Positions 48,951 through 63,345 of a DNA stretch of 64,000 nt are shown in pieces. The stretch is from Manis javanica (lineage: Eukaryota > Chordata > Mammalia > Pholidota > Manidae). Below the pieces are notes generated by a model. The model was not told the DNA's origin. It was given only the letters and a program-made list of their open reading frames with translations, and ran no database searches. The stretch lies in contig NC_133156.1 of assembly GCF_040802235.1 (NCBI RefSeq), positions 25,377,343 through 25,441,342 of the forward strand, given 5' to 3'. The first letter of the stretch is position 1; each line of letters starts with the position of its first letter. A program made the position numbers and the translations under genes.

Positions 48951-50039
48951 CGGCAGAGAGAATGACCAGGCTATACTAATGGAGCATTTGATTTTATCTC
49001 TGATTCTATGGGTATTTGTTTTGATGGCACTAAGAAAAATGAGAATTATTTTCAAATTTTAACTTTTTAAATTTGTTGAAATCTGATTGTAAGTTCCCTC
49101 AAGTTGCTCTGCTTCTTCTAGATCACTTTTAAACTTTATTTTAAAAATTAACTTCACTGAATTTTAGTAAATTCAACACACTTATTTTGAATGCCTGCTC
49201 AATTCAAAAGATGCATTTTAGCATACAAAGTTTTGGGAAATAGTCAATGTTGTTTATAGGTTTATGCTAGGTAGCTCAGCTTCCTAAAGATAAGTTCAAA
49301 ATGTTTACTTTAACATATATTGGCATTGAAAATAGTGGTTATTAGATTAAAACCTTGAGGTTGCAGACTTCTATTTACTGATAAATAGATGTTCTCTAGG
49401 GGCAACATTGTCCCAGGGAGAAAACCACCATCCTAACCCATTCTCTACAATTCTGGTGGAGGGATCATTTTCACATATATTTCTTATCCTGTGCTTCTCC
49501 TCCTGATTGAAAGAAAATAAGCACACGACTTGGGGGGCTGCCCACTGTGTACAGCAGTGACGGCCACATGGGACATGTGTAAGGCATCAGGGAGAGAATA
49601 TTAGGACTCCCAGTTCTGTCTGTTTCTAATCTTCTTCATTTCTAAATTTATACATGATATACTTGTGAATAAGTCTATAATAAGTGGTAATTATAAACTG
49701 GTATTATAAAGTATGTAAGATATTGTCAATGCAGTATTTAATACATATATACATTATGTATGTAATCATATGTAATTACTAATGTGTATATAAAAACATA
49801 TATGCACCTACATAACTATGTCTATATTCACAGTATACATATATAATACATGTATATACATAAACATATTTCTATCTCCAGCATCAAGGCCAATCTCCAA
49901 AGTGTGTACCCAGAGCCCCTTAGGGGCTGGCCCCTCTCTGGGTTCATGTCCTTCACCTCATGCACTCAGAACCATTGCCAAAGGCATGGGGAACCATGTT
50001 CTTTACCTTCCCATTCCAGCACTTTCCTGGCCTTGCTTT

Positions 50040-50350
50040 CCTGCTCATCCTGTTACCTTCTACCCTTCCCTCCATCTAAGGATTTCAAAGTCTATCTCAC
50101 TGTCGTCTTTTCTGTGGATCTTTCCCCACTCCCAGCAGGGCAATCATTTCTACCAGTGGGCGTCCACGTTGCCTGTGCAAACATAAATCTTCCAATTTAG
50201 CATTAATAGTGTATCCTTCCTGCCTCTGTAAGGATTTGTCTTTCTTACTGCAATGTGAACTATGTATTTGTGGGTTGGGACCACATCTTATGGTAGTCTC
50301 AATGTCTGATGTAGGGGCTGGAAAATAGTTAGTGCTCAATATCTTTATTG
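50040..50350 (+). repeat. L2 LINE 3' end, diverged
   Basis: A C/T-rich block, then 'GCAATGTGAACTATG' and 'GGCTGGAAAATAGTTAGTGCTCAATATCTTTATTGAA', as at L2 3' ends. Confidence 0.5.
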
Positions 50351-50558
50351 AAGGAAATAATTAGAGGGAATAAGATCTTTATTATTTGTCACAATCATTC
50401 AATGCCTATATATTCTTGCAATGATAGACTAATACATAAAATGATCATGAATTGAGAATGTCTTTTTCTTCTTTCTTTTCAGCCTATGGGCAAACAACAG
50501 ATGAGTCGACTCTTGAAATACACTGAACTGAAATTGAAATTCTAAAGGGAATTTATCA

Positions 50559-52263
<1,705 letters not shown>

Positions 52264-52410
52264 CGCAGTTGTCCTCGTCAGCCCCGTTCCCACAGTCGTT
52301 CACGCCGTCACAGTGGAAAGCGCGGGGCAGGCACTTGGTCAGATTCCCGCAGGGAAAATATCCTTTTGTGCACAAAGGAGTGACTGTACCGCCTTCAGTC
52401 AGTGCAAAAT
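52264..52410 (-). CDS. RXFP2: RXFP2 exon 2: LDL receptor class A module
   Basis: 147 nt, preceded by CCCTTAG and followed by GTGAGT. All six LDLa cysteines are present, and the acidic [16 protein letters not shown] end keeps most calcium ligands. In this receptor family the LDLa is needed for signalling, not for primary ligand binding. The frame is open with normal entry and exit phases. Confidence 0.95.
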
Positions 52411-52859
52411 CTAAGGGAAAGGGGACCAAAATGTCATGTAATAGCAAGAAAGTGCTAATATGGCTGAGCTCTTGTCATGGTGCCCCATTCATTTTACTTC
52501 CCCAGGAACACTCTGTGTTGAATCTGTCTCATGTTATTCTCAGTGCACAATTTCTTTGAAATTCTTAATTAGAATGTTCTACCCAATCACCATCATGAAC
52601 CCAACACCAGCCGTACCAGCAATGGAGTCAAGGCCCATTTTGACTCCACTTGATGAAGGCAATAGTAAACAAAACCCAAGCTACTGTGCTACTTTTGTAT
52701 GAAATCAAAGCTAGCAGAATCCAACAGAGGGATTTGCTTACTAATTAGTCCTTTACAAGGATTTGAAGTGACATATAATAATAGACACATAGGCAAAAGG
52801 ACAGCTGAAGCATGAATTAGGAGTGCAGAACCACCTCTGAATAAGGAGAGCTAGTAGTA

Positions 52860-53000
52860 ATAATATCTGACACTCACTGAGTTTACCGTGTGCCAGGCCT
52901 TTGCATAATGGTTATCTCAGCTATTATTTCATCCACGTCTGGGTGATACTGTCCTTTATGTTTCAGGAGTAAGGAGGTCGAATGCCATCACCCATCTGGA
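52860..53000 (+). repeat. L2 LINE fragment
   Basis: 'TGACACTCACTGAGTTTACCGTGTGCCAGGCC' followed by 'ATCTCAGCTATTATTTCATCC'. Confidence 0.6.
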
Positions 53001-53579
53001 AAGTCACATATGGCTGGTTTAAATCACCCCCATCCCCAGTCCCAGAGACCCACTCTTAACCACTCTGCTCTGAAGACATCAACTGAGTCAGGAACCTATA
53101 TTTCAAGAAGCATATGTCCCCTAAGAGTATGAACTGACAACAGTCTCTGTATTGAGAACGTAAGAGAAGACAAGAGTTGAACAACTGCTGGGTTGAATGA
53201 AGGAATGCGGTAAGGACATATAACTAGCACTGAGAACATGTCCTGCTCTGTGGATAGGATGACCAAAACATGCCAGACATTTAGACGTAAGAGACAGTCT
53301 TTCAATTTTGTAACAGTACTTTTCAGAAAATAAAGAGGTATGTTCTTTGTAAATACTAAAATTGTGGAAGTCACGTAGTTTTAAAAAGGGACAAGGTGAA
53401 ATGTCACAGAAGCTGATTTAAAGAGACTGTAGACTCAGGCATGGCTACAGGTCATTATGAGTAATTGAAGGAAGAGAGGGGTGTTTGCAAAGTTCCTAAC
53501 CATGCCCCTGAATCATGGCCAGAAATTTCCTTGAGTCAATGGTAAGATGTTTGTTAATATAGTGGAAAGATAGAGAACA

Positions 53580-53705
53580 AACCTTCGTGGAGCACCATCT
53601 ACATTGTACTGGGCATATCCTAATTATCTCACTTTAATCTTAATAGCAATTTTGTGTGGTTGGTGTTATTACTTCCATGGAAAGATGATAAAATGAAGCC
53701 TGAGA
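53580..53705 (+). repeat. L2 LINE fragment
   Basis: 'GGAGCACCATCTACATTGTACTGGGCA', then 'CACTTTAATCTTAATAGCAA' and 'GATGATAAAATGAAGCCTGAGAC'. Confidence 0.6.
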
Positions 53706-54699
53706 CTATGACGGCACTTCTGACTCTGGTTCTTCGGGAAATGCTCTTGTTACATCTGGGTCCTTCAAGAAAATGCTGACGTGGAGTGGTCTGCTGCCCC
53801 ACCCAGGCAGGCTACCAGGCTTTCCTAAAGATAGTGGAGCCTGATGGCCCTTGTTGGTTAGCAAATAATGCCCCTTATCACAAGGCAGGAATTTCATATA
53901 GGCACTAAAGACATGTCTGAGCTACATGTGCATGTTAAGCTTTTAGTGATTTCATTAGAGAGGAAGAGTAGTCATCTCATTACTTGAGCTTTAGACCTTG
54001 AGTCGTAATGACCCTCAAAATCCCATAAATGCAAAGAAGGGGAGTCTGGCCCTCTCCGGGGGACAGTCAATGTGACAGTGACGCTGTCCCCCAGAAGCTG
54101 ATGCATCTGCTAGGCCTTTCCTAAGTGGGGATGTGGCCTATGCTTTCTATCCACTGGATTTTTGTTCTTAAAAAAGCAAAAAACATTTTCTCTGCTTCTA
54201 AGGGAGTGACAGATGAATGATTTACTACCAGCAACTAGGCACTAGAGACCAGTCAGGTGTGACTATTTTAGGGACCCTCAGCTGCACGCCTGTGGAGTTT
54301 GGCTTGTGAAGCCTATTCACCCAGCAAGAAGCATACTGAGTCTTAGATTTTTAAATCTCTTAATTTCTTTTGTGTAAAGATTTCTGTAGAGAGCAGAGTC
54401 ATAAAAACTAGTAGTCCTTCTATGTTTGGGACATGAATGAATGAGAATCAATATATCTCAGTGCAACAGTTTTGGAATTTTTTAAAGAGAGTTACTCACA
54501 ATTAGAAATAAGTTTTGTATCACAAATAAGCAAGCTCGCACATGCACACCACTGAAAACAATTTCTCAAATACTTCTTGCCTTTTACTATGTGGGATGTG
54601 CTCTGATCATTGCTCTTCTGACTTACTCAGTTGAAAAGGACTCATAGGCCACTATGTTGATCTGTGACCTACTATTCAAAAATGTACCTTAATGAAGTG

Positions 54700-54830
54700 C
54701 TCTGGAAATTATCAGACCTGCCTGGATTAGAATTCGCTCTGCCACTCACTAGTGGTGTGACTTTGAGCAAGAATCTTGATCTCTAAACTTTTGTTTTCTC
54801 ATATTTAAAATAAAGTAATGATAAGATCTC
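54700..54830 (+). repeat. MIR SINE remnant
   Basis: 'CAGACCTGCCTGGATTAGAATTCGCTCTGCCACTCACTAG' and 'GTGTGACTTTGAGCAAG' closely follow the MIR consensus. Confidence 0.75.
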
Positions 54831-57800
54831 CCATATGAGTATGTTTCAGGAGCTGGCCAAGCTAAGGCTTGTGAAGTACTGGAGACTGCCGGGCTCTCAG
54901 TTAACCTTGTCATACAGGCAATTTCAGCACAAGCTCAGAAAAGAGGACTTAAGGAAGGTGTGGTGCAGGGGGAGGCTTGCTGTGCCTTAGCATTGCACCA
55001 TGTTTTGTGACCTCTATGAAAAAATAATAGGAGCTGTAATAAAGCTTCCTCTACTTCTCCACGTTTTTCTCTCTTAACTGCCCTAGGACATTACAGCTTC
55101 TGTTTTAAGCAGCCTCAACTCTCTTTTGAAAATTAATGGGGGTCTTTTAATGATAAATAAGCAATGAAAATGTCCTCATGAACCTTTAATAGTAATACTT
55201 TCTTAACGATCCAGAAAAATGGCTCAAACATTTGATCAAAGACAATTTTGCAATAGAAGGCTGAGGCCTTATAAGGAATTTTGAAGACAGTATTTTGTGT
55301 TCCCTCATGAGATTTACCATGAAGATAACCTTGAGTTCTTTGAGGGCTGGATCCAAGTAATGCCCATCTCCCAGCGACAGACTCACTTAGGGGGAAACAA
55401 ACATTCAACTGTTACAGATGAGAGGGATCAAGATAGTTTCTTTTTCTGTGGAACACCTGGGTCACATCTAGAAAGGATGCATGAGGGAGGGGAGGAGGAA
55501 GACTGGCCATGCGCAGAGTTTGTCCATTGCGTTTCTCATAATTCCCCACTTTCACCCCAGAATATCTTCCTGAAGACATCTTAAGGTATAAATTTTATAT
55601 GAATTGAAAGTAAATAAATGAAATCTATCCCCTACCCCTTGCCCTCTGCATCCTAAATCCCCATCCTGTAACTTAGGCCTGCATACATGATGCTCAATAA
55701 CTTTTTAAATTAATGAATGAATTAATGGATCCTTTCGGAATAAAAGAGGAATCAAAGGAAGAGGCCCTTACAAGATTTAAACCTCCCAAAGCTTCAGGCT
55801 TACATTTTTATTCCAATGACAAAATATTGTTTAGTCTTCTATTTATTCCATTTATCATTCTGTTCTGTCATACAATTTAAAAATAATTAAAAATCCCTGC
55901 TGTATTTGGCACATAATGAAAAAGAATCAATAGACATCTGTGAAGGGTATATTCGGCTATCTATTCTTCCTGCCATCTGTGGGAATGGAAAAAATGAGCT
56001 TTTATGGAAAGTTGGGGGTTATAAAAGTCGAGGATGCCTACATTAAAACTATGTTGATAGCCTCCACAGCAATTTCTGTGGGGCCCCTGCCGAACACACA
56101 GCCGAGGGGAGGTGTGAGCACTGGAGAAAATCACTCAGGAATAGTCTCTCTTCTTCTCTCTTATGGTCAATATTCTGGACATGTCTGTGCAAAGGGACTT
56201 AAAATGACTCTTTGATAGCTTTTTGAAGCCTGCTGGGCTGCTGCCCAAGGACAGTTTTTTTCCTGCCCACCAACACTTTCCTTGTGTTACTGGGAAACAA
56301 TAGGTGAGAACGACTTTTTGGGTTCTCAGTTTAAGAATTCAAGGAGATGTACATGCCCTTCTTTGCTTTCTCTGATTCTCTTCCAGGGTTAGTCCTGCTT
56401 ACAGATGGCCAAAGCCTTTACCCATCAGCCTGCTGTTCTGGCTGAGTCTCTCTCCACAGTGAGGCCAGAGACGACGACCCCATGGCCCCAGGGATTTGGG
56501 GACCACAGAGGGTCCAGGCCAGGGAGGCCATTTCCCAGAGTGCACCACTCCTAGCGGAGTTCGGTCCTGTTCAGATGCAGATGAAGCCTCTGCCATGGAT
56601 GCCAGAGAGCCAGTCGCTCTTGAAAGAGCAGCACCAGGGAAACTGCTCCTTTAGCGTCAAGCAAATGTTAACCGAATGCCCTCTGGGTGCTAGGTCAAGG
56701 GTCAGACAACATCCATTCCCACCTGGGAAACAGGATCTCAAAGAGGGGAAGGCACACCATTCAGTGCAGCCCCCATGAGAAGCAAAGGCGATCCAGCTCA
56801 TTCGAGTCCACCCACTGGAGACCGTCCCACTTTGTGGACATGTCTGAGCCTCACTGAAAGCCCACCATGGTGGGGCAGATGATTCACTGTTTCTGTGAAG
56901 GAAACCAATAAAGTCTTGCTAAGAAAGCTTTTATGTGATGGTGAGTGGAGAGGAATTGGCCTCTTGTGTGTTGTTTCCTCAGCTTAGAAAACTTACACCT
57001 TTATTCTACTGTTTGCCCTGAAAGGATTGCATGGCCACATCAGTCACTAAGTACAAGATCCAGACCCCATTTCATGCACACTTTTACCCCACCTCCTTCC
57101 CATTTCAAAGATGCCTGCCTTCGAGGAAGGTCACCAAGCCCCATTTCTGTCATATTTTTCAGGACAAGCCAAATGCCTGTTAATTTCCCTCAGGCTTCTT
57201 CTACTCACAGATTTTCTCAGAAAACTGTCATCCCATCTCACTCTTCAGATATTGTCTGATGTTTAGACAAACTGATTTATGGTAATGATACATACCTATG
57301 TGGAATAAAGTATGGGCTGGATACATGTTGACTGATAGTAGAAAACAGGTGAATTTCAAATTGTCAGTATCATTTTCACCAGGGGTAGATTTCAGCCCCA
57401 TGTCTCCCCTAGGCTGGTGCATTTATGTGGATCACACATAAATCCACATAAGGGCACAAGGAATGCTTGTCTCCCCAAACGATCTCTTTTACTGACCAGG
57501 AAACTGTATACACTTCACCTTGAGAGATGCTTTCTTTTAGCTGAAAGCTTGCCTTTTAGTCTTCAAACACCTGTCTTGTTCTGCTTGAGTCTGAGAGACT
57601 AAGTTCTTCCTACAAGCTGCCTGAGCACAATGAACTCAGAGAATGAATGCTGTGGCGTGTGAAGGTTAGGTGGATATGGGGAGGGTGTCTGTGCAGGGGA
57701 CAGGGTGCAGCCTGATGGGAAACGTGGAGAGGACAGAAGGGGAGAGTTGTGCTCTTTGCCTCTCCCTTTATCCCTCTCGGATTCGTTGACTGCCCCGTCC

Positions 57801-59454
57801 CAAGGGACTTTCACTGGCTATTATTCCTCTTGGTGGTCATTCTCCCCAATTCGAGTCTCATTGGATTACAGATTTCTGTGCATCCCAGACTTCGGTGGAC
57901 CTGACACGGGCATGGGACCCCTTCACACTGATGGACTAGTGCTGAGCCTTGCAGACACTGCACAGTATTGGCTGGAGTTCTGGAAGCATCTTTTCTGGTG
58001 GACCAAGGACACAGGTCTCCCTTTCTGCCCTCAGTGTAGCCTCTCCTCTGTGTTCTGCATTCCATCTAACTGCCTCTTCTCAGAATCTCTCTTCTGCTAA
58101 TTATTTCCTTTACCTCTTACATTTTCAATACTCCTGTCTTTCCCCTTAAGGGATTTTCTGTTAACATTAATCTTATTCAATCTCCTCCAGTCAACCAACT
58201 AAACCAGTCAACCACTCAAGCAAGCAAGCACCCAATCGACTCAAATCCTACTCTGTCCACATGAGGACAGAGGCACACATCTCTCCTTTAAAAAGTAAAT
58301 TCCCCCAAAAAATCAGTCAAGTCAGTGTCTCCACGTCCTCACCACCCTTTTTTCTTCTGAAAAGCATTCTGTCTTGGCCCTGCTGCTCTGCTGTTATTCT
58401 TCACACCAGAAGCACTAATATCCTCTTTGTTACTAAATACAGTAAGCATTTCAGAGTTCTCTGCAGCGCTAACGCAGCCAACCGCAGTCACCAAGTAGAA
58501 ATCCTTCTCTGCCCTGGCTTCGTGGTGTTGCACAGCCTTGCTTTACTTCCTCTTTCTCCATAATCTCCAAAGGTTCCCTTATCACCACCCCTTTTCTCCG
58601 TAATGCTCTGGCTTCCTTTCCTTTGCCAGTTCTTTGAGGGTCACCAATACACAGATGAGGTCCGAGGTTTCTGACACCAATAGGATGAACTGAAGAAGTT
58701 AGAGGGACCTGCAAAAAGTTACTAATTTTTAGTTTTGCAAATAAGAACATTAAAAACCCCTGACTGTGTTTTATAATAATGGTTTGTTAGAAAAATAGTA
58801 TTTTATTGTTAAAATGAGAGAGAACATACCCACAGAAGAAAAGACAATCCTTTGAAAGGAAGGCATTTAGCTTTGTGAAAACCTAATTTATTTAGGCTCA
58901 TGGACTGGTAAAACTTACATTCCTGACAGCAGTGGCCTGAAACAGTGCTCTAATATGTGTGAGAAAATGGAATCTGGCAATGTTACCGGAATTCTCTGGG
59001 AAGGTTAGCTCTCTGTTGTATAACTCACAGATATTTTCTCCCAGTTTGTCACTTGTCTTTAACTCTGCTCATGACAGGGGCTCCAGAGAGAGAACTATCA
59101 GATCCTGACTTTAAAATAACTATGCAAACTGAAAACAGAAGGTAATTTACTTGATTCAATTAAGGATATTTATAAAAACCTATAAGAGAGTATACTCAAT
59201 GGTGAATTATGGCTTTCCCTTTGAGACTAGGAACAGCACAGCAATATTCCCTATTACTACATTTCTTCAACATTGTGTGGAAGGGCTTAGCAAATTCAGT
59301 AAGGCAAGTAAATCAGTTGTATAATTATTGGAAGAGAAGAAATAAGTCTGTCATTATTCATGACTGGTACGATTGTGAACATAAAAAATCCAGAATAATA
59401 AACTATTAGTGTTAGTGAGTTTAGCAAGGTGTCCACAAAATCAATTTAATTTCT

Positions 59455-60900
59455 ATATATCAGCAACGAACAATTAGAAAATGAAATGTTTAAAAAATAC
59501 CCTTTACTATCACATCAACTGTTTCATATATTTAGGAATAAAACTAACAAAAATCTGCAAGACATTTATGCAAAGTATATAAAATTATTAAGAGACATTA
59601 GAGACTTAAATGAATGGAGACTTACTATTTTAAAGATGTTAACACTTACCTCAAATTCATCTATAGGTTCAAAACAACAAAAATCCAGGAGTGTGCATGT
59701 ATATGTGAGCAGAAATGGGTAAGTTGCTTCTGAAAGGCACATGGTAATGCAGGAGAGAAAGAGGCAGCCAAGTCAGCTTTGAAGAAAGAGAACACATTGA
59801 GAGAACTCATCTGTGTGTCAAGACTCACAGTGGTGCAATACTCTAAGCAGCACGATATCAGGGCAGACTGAAACCTAGATCAATGGAGCAGAACAGATAG
59901 CTCAGACACACACACATATGGACACTTGATTTATGACCTGGTGGCACCGCAGAGCACCGTTGAGTATGGTCACTTAGAGGTAGATTATGCTACATATTAA
60001 AGGTAAACCAAGGAAATTTCCAGAAGAGAATATAGGAGAAAGTCCTTATGACTTTGGGGTAGAGATTTTAAGAAAATACAAAAACAACAAACAAAAGCAT
60101 CACTCATAAGAGAAAAGAGAGAGAAACGAGACTAAACTTAGGAACTGTTGAAAGATAAAATGTCACTATTAAGAAAGTATGAAAGTAAGCTGCAGAGGAG
60201 ATGTTTCAAAAACTTTCAAAGTCTACAGTTAGAATACATCCTAATACTCTCTAATACATATGTATTCTATATTTATATTTATGCACATTTATATTATCTA
60301 TATACATTATATATATGTATATATATACAAACATATATATTAGAGAGAAAGTGGTCCTACTTATTAATAAAGAAAAGATTAACAGTAAATAGAAAAAGTA
60401 GCAAGAGCTTGAATAGACTCTAAATATAAGAGGATATCCAAATAGCCAAAAAAATCTGAGAAAGTATTAAATCTAATTAGTGATCAGGGAAATGCAAATG
60501 TAAACTACAATGAGATAGCACACAGGTTACCAGCATGGCTATAATTTAAAAAAAACAATCATACACTATTTGACAAGGCTATGGAGCTGTGCAAACTCTC
60601 GCACACGGGTGGGACTCTTAATTAGAGCAACTGCTTTAGAAAACAGTTTGTCATTTGTGACCTACCAAACTTGAGGCTCTGGGAACCTTATGAGTTGGCA
60701 GTTTTACCTCTAGATACAGATCCGCAGGTCCCCGTAGAAATGCACACCCAGGTGCCCCAAGAGACTCAGACAAGGATATCACAGAAACAGTACTCAGAAA
60801 AGGACAAAACTGGAAGCAGTCCAACTGTCCTTGCAAAATAAAATGGCTAACAAAAGGATATATTCATCGATGCGTAACATATGGTATTGAAAATGAAGAA
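59455..60900 (+). repeat. Old L1 (L1M-type) ORF2 fragment
   Basis: ORF2-like blocks occur in order: 'TATTTAGGAATAAAACTAACAAA', 'TGATCAGGGAAATGCAAATG', 'CTACAATGAGATAGCAC', 'GGTGGGACTCTTAATTAGAGCAACT' and 'AACTGGAAGCAGTCCAACTGTCC'. All frames are broken. An AT microsatellite lies inside. Confidence 0.7.
60250..60342. repeat. AT-rich microsatellite
   Basis: Imperfect (TA)n/(TATG)n. Confidence 0.8.
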
Positions 60901-61879
60901 ACTAAATCATTCAAAGTGATTTCAGATCAAGCATAGCCAGTGGACAGTTCTCCTGTACTTCTTATAATTGCTCTGTGTTCCATCAGGGAAACACGCATTT
61001 TATGGTAATAAGACATTTAGACATAAGTTTGCCGTGTTCTGTATGTCCGAAATGCAATTTTTCTCATTTTGCAATTCATCGTTCTGTGATATTTATCTCA
61101 AAAATCATTTCTCTGCAAACTTTACTGATCCCTCCACGACCACTCCAGAGGATGAACTTCTCTTTTCTTTGCAGAGCATCTTGCGCATACATCTATTGTA
61201 GTATTTATGGCATTTAATATAATTAGAGATATTTTCATTCTTCCTGTAGTTTACTGTGCCCCACCTATGGAAAGGAACTTACTTTATTAATTTTGAATCT
61301 CCTGATGCCTAGAAAAGTTCTCCATTTTTAGCACATACCATATGCCTCCAAATTGTTATCCAAACTTAGTTAACATTTTCAAGGATAATAAAATTGTTTT
61401 CATAATTGGCCTACACATACCTAAATCCCTGTATGTGGAAGTGGGGAGCATACAGGTCCTTCAATGATCATGTCAGAAACAGGCTAAGTTTGTGTTGGAT
61501 ATATGCCAGTGTGGGTTAGGTGCACACACAAGTTCTATGCTCTTTTCCCTTTTCTCATTTGTCTTATATTAATGCTTCTTTTTTTACTTTGGCCTTTTTG
61601 CTTGAAGCTATCTCCCATACACAGCAGAGGTAGCAGAGGAGAAGTGGGAAATTTCCAGGTGAATTCTATGGCCCACACTGGCTTATTACACTCTATGCTC
61701 TACACCTAGAAATCAGGTTATAGGAAAAGGAATTGCCCCATGCTTTTACTCCTTGTAAAACCCCTGCAACTCATACATACAATGAACGAAAATAACACTG
61801 CAATGCAAAACAGTGTGCTCTTACTGAGGGCAACCTATTTTCAAAGTAGATAATTTTAGCTTTAGTAGTTACAGCTTAA

Positions 61880-62290
61880 GTAGTGTCTTGCCAATGGGTT
61901 TCAGCCCCAGGCAAGTTCACTATGGATTCAATGAGGCCAAAGAAATGATAGTAGAACAATCTTGGGGTGAAAGGGTTATATCCAACTTTGTTTCCATGGT
62001 GGCAGGTCAGTCACTAAAATCCCATCCACTCAGAGTGAGTCTGCACACAGCAAGTCAGACTCTGCCTCTGGACCACTCTGCCCACACAGCTGTCCTCTGG
62101 GCCTCTGTCCTCGGCACTGCCACCACTCCAGCCTCTGCTCTGCTCTCCTGCAGCCTTGCAGCCATGCCACCATGTCGCCCATAGCACTGGGTGGAGCTCT
62201 CTAGATTCAATAATGATGTATTGCTCACACATGTGCAGTGAGCTAGCCAACCAGGGCCAGGTGAGAACCCTGACCACAGGAGCTTTCATT
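61880..62290 (+). repeat. Possible LTR or other interspersed repeat, unclassified
   Basis: About 410 bp that is clearly richer in G/C and CpA than its surroundings, beginning near TTGCCAATGGG. It has no coding capacity I trust and looks like a repeat family member, but I see no flanking duplication or paired LTR. Confidence 0.3.
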
Positions 62291-63199
62291 TTATCCACCG
62301 TAGTTAAGAGTGGCATTTTTTAGTGGGAAGCAGGAAAAAACCATGAAAGAATGGCTTCTAAGCAAGGGAATGGAGTTTTTCAGTACCACTCAGCACAGAT
62401 TATTTTTCCTGCCAATAGGTAAGTTTACCTACAACTCTTTCACCTCATTCTCAGATAGGATTTGAGGCTTTTGAGGGAACACTTTTTCAGTGTCCCTCAA
62501 AGGCAGAATGAAAGCGAATTAATATCTTTTGCATTTCTTACATTTCATGAATTTACATGAAAGGAAATTAAGAGTAGGAGTATCTGCAACAACAGATGCA
62601 CTACTTTTAGCCTGTGCTGATGAGACAGAAAGTCTCACTCAAAGTGTGAGTAAGAGATGGGGGCTATGGGGGACAGAATGGAGGGGGGAAGGGGGAGAGA
62701 GAAGAGGCCCCTGAATTAGCACTCTCGTCCAGTAAATGACTAATTCCAGTGTCCACTGGCTGGATTATAAACAAAAATTGGATAATGACATCCAGGTAAT
62801 GATTGAGAAAGAGAATCTCTCTGCAAATCAGGGCTCTTCCTTGGCCACATATGTCAGGGGTTTACTAATTCTTCCAAAGAAGGGAGTGGTAATTAACATC
62901 AAGACTGCCTTATAAACATACATATTAATTATACTTCTAAAAATTATACCATCCCTTAAGAGGCTGTATATTGGTCATTAGACAATACAGGTTCAGCTAT
63001 CCCCCTGCCAACAAATTTAATTTGTCCTCATAATCCCCAAAATTTAAAAAAAAACCTTTTCAGGTAGAATTAGCAAGTTAAATAATCCAGGTGAACCAAT
63101 TAGCAATCCTGGTACACACAAAGAATATAACAAGGAATTAGCATCTCTTATTTTTTAAAAACCCTACTTCTATTTTGATATGTAACCTGTTAATACCAG

Positions 63200-63345
63200 T
63201 TTCCAGAAGTGTGATCCATGAGACAGGTTGATCAGACCCCTGGGACCCTTCTAGAATGGGCAGAATCCCATATCCCACCTTAGACCTATTGAATCTATGG
63301 GGGCTGGAGTCCTAGAATCTACTTAATACCATTACAAGTGGTTCT
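63200..63345. repeat. MER5A-like hAT-Charlie remnant
   Basis: 'TGTGATCCATGAGACAGG', 'CTATTGAATCTATGGGGGCTGGAG', 'AGAATCTACTTAATACC' and 'GTGGTTCTTAGAAACTG' fit a MER5A core, one end truncated. Confidence 0.5.

Noticed and set aside
61262..61330. Candidate RXFP2 exon 1 with a GTAAGT donor on the minus strand
   Set aside because: The frame before the donor has no hydrophobic leader, holds a stop and has the wrong phase for exon 2; it looks like a repeat remnant.
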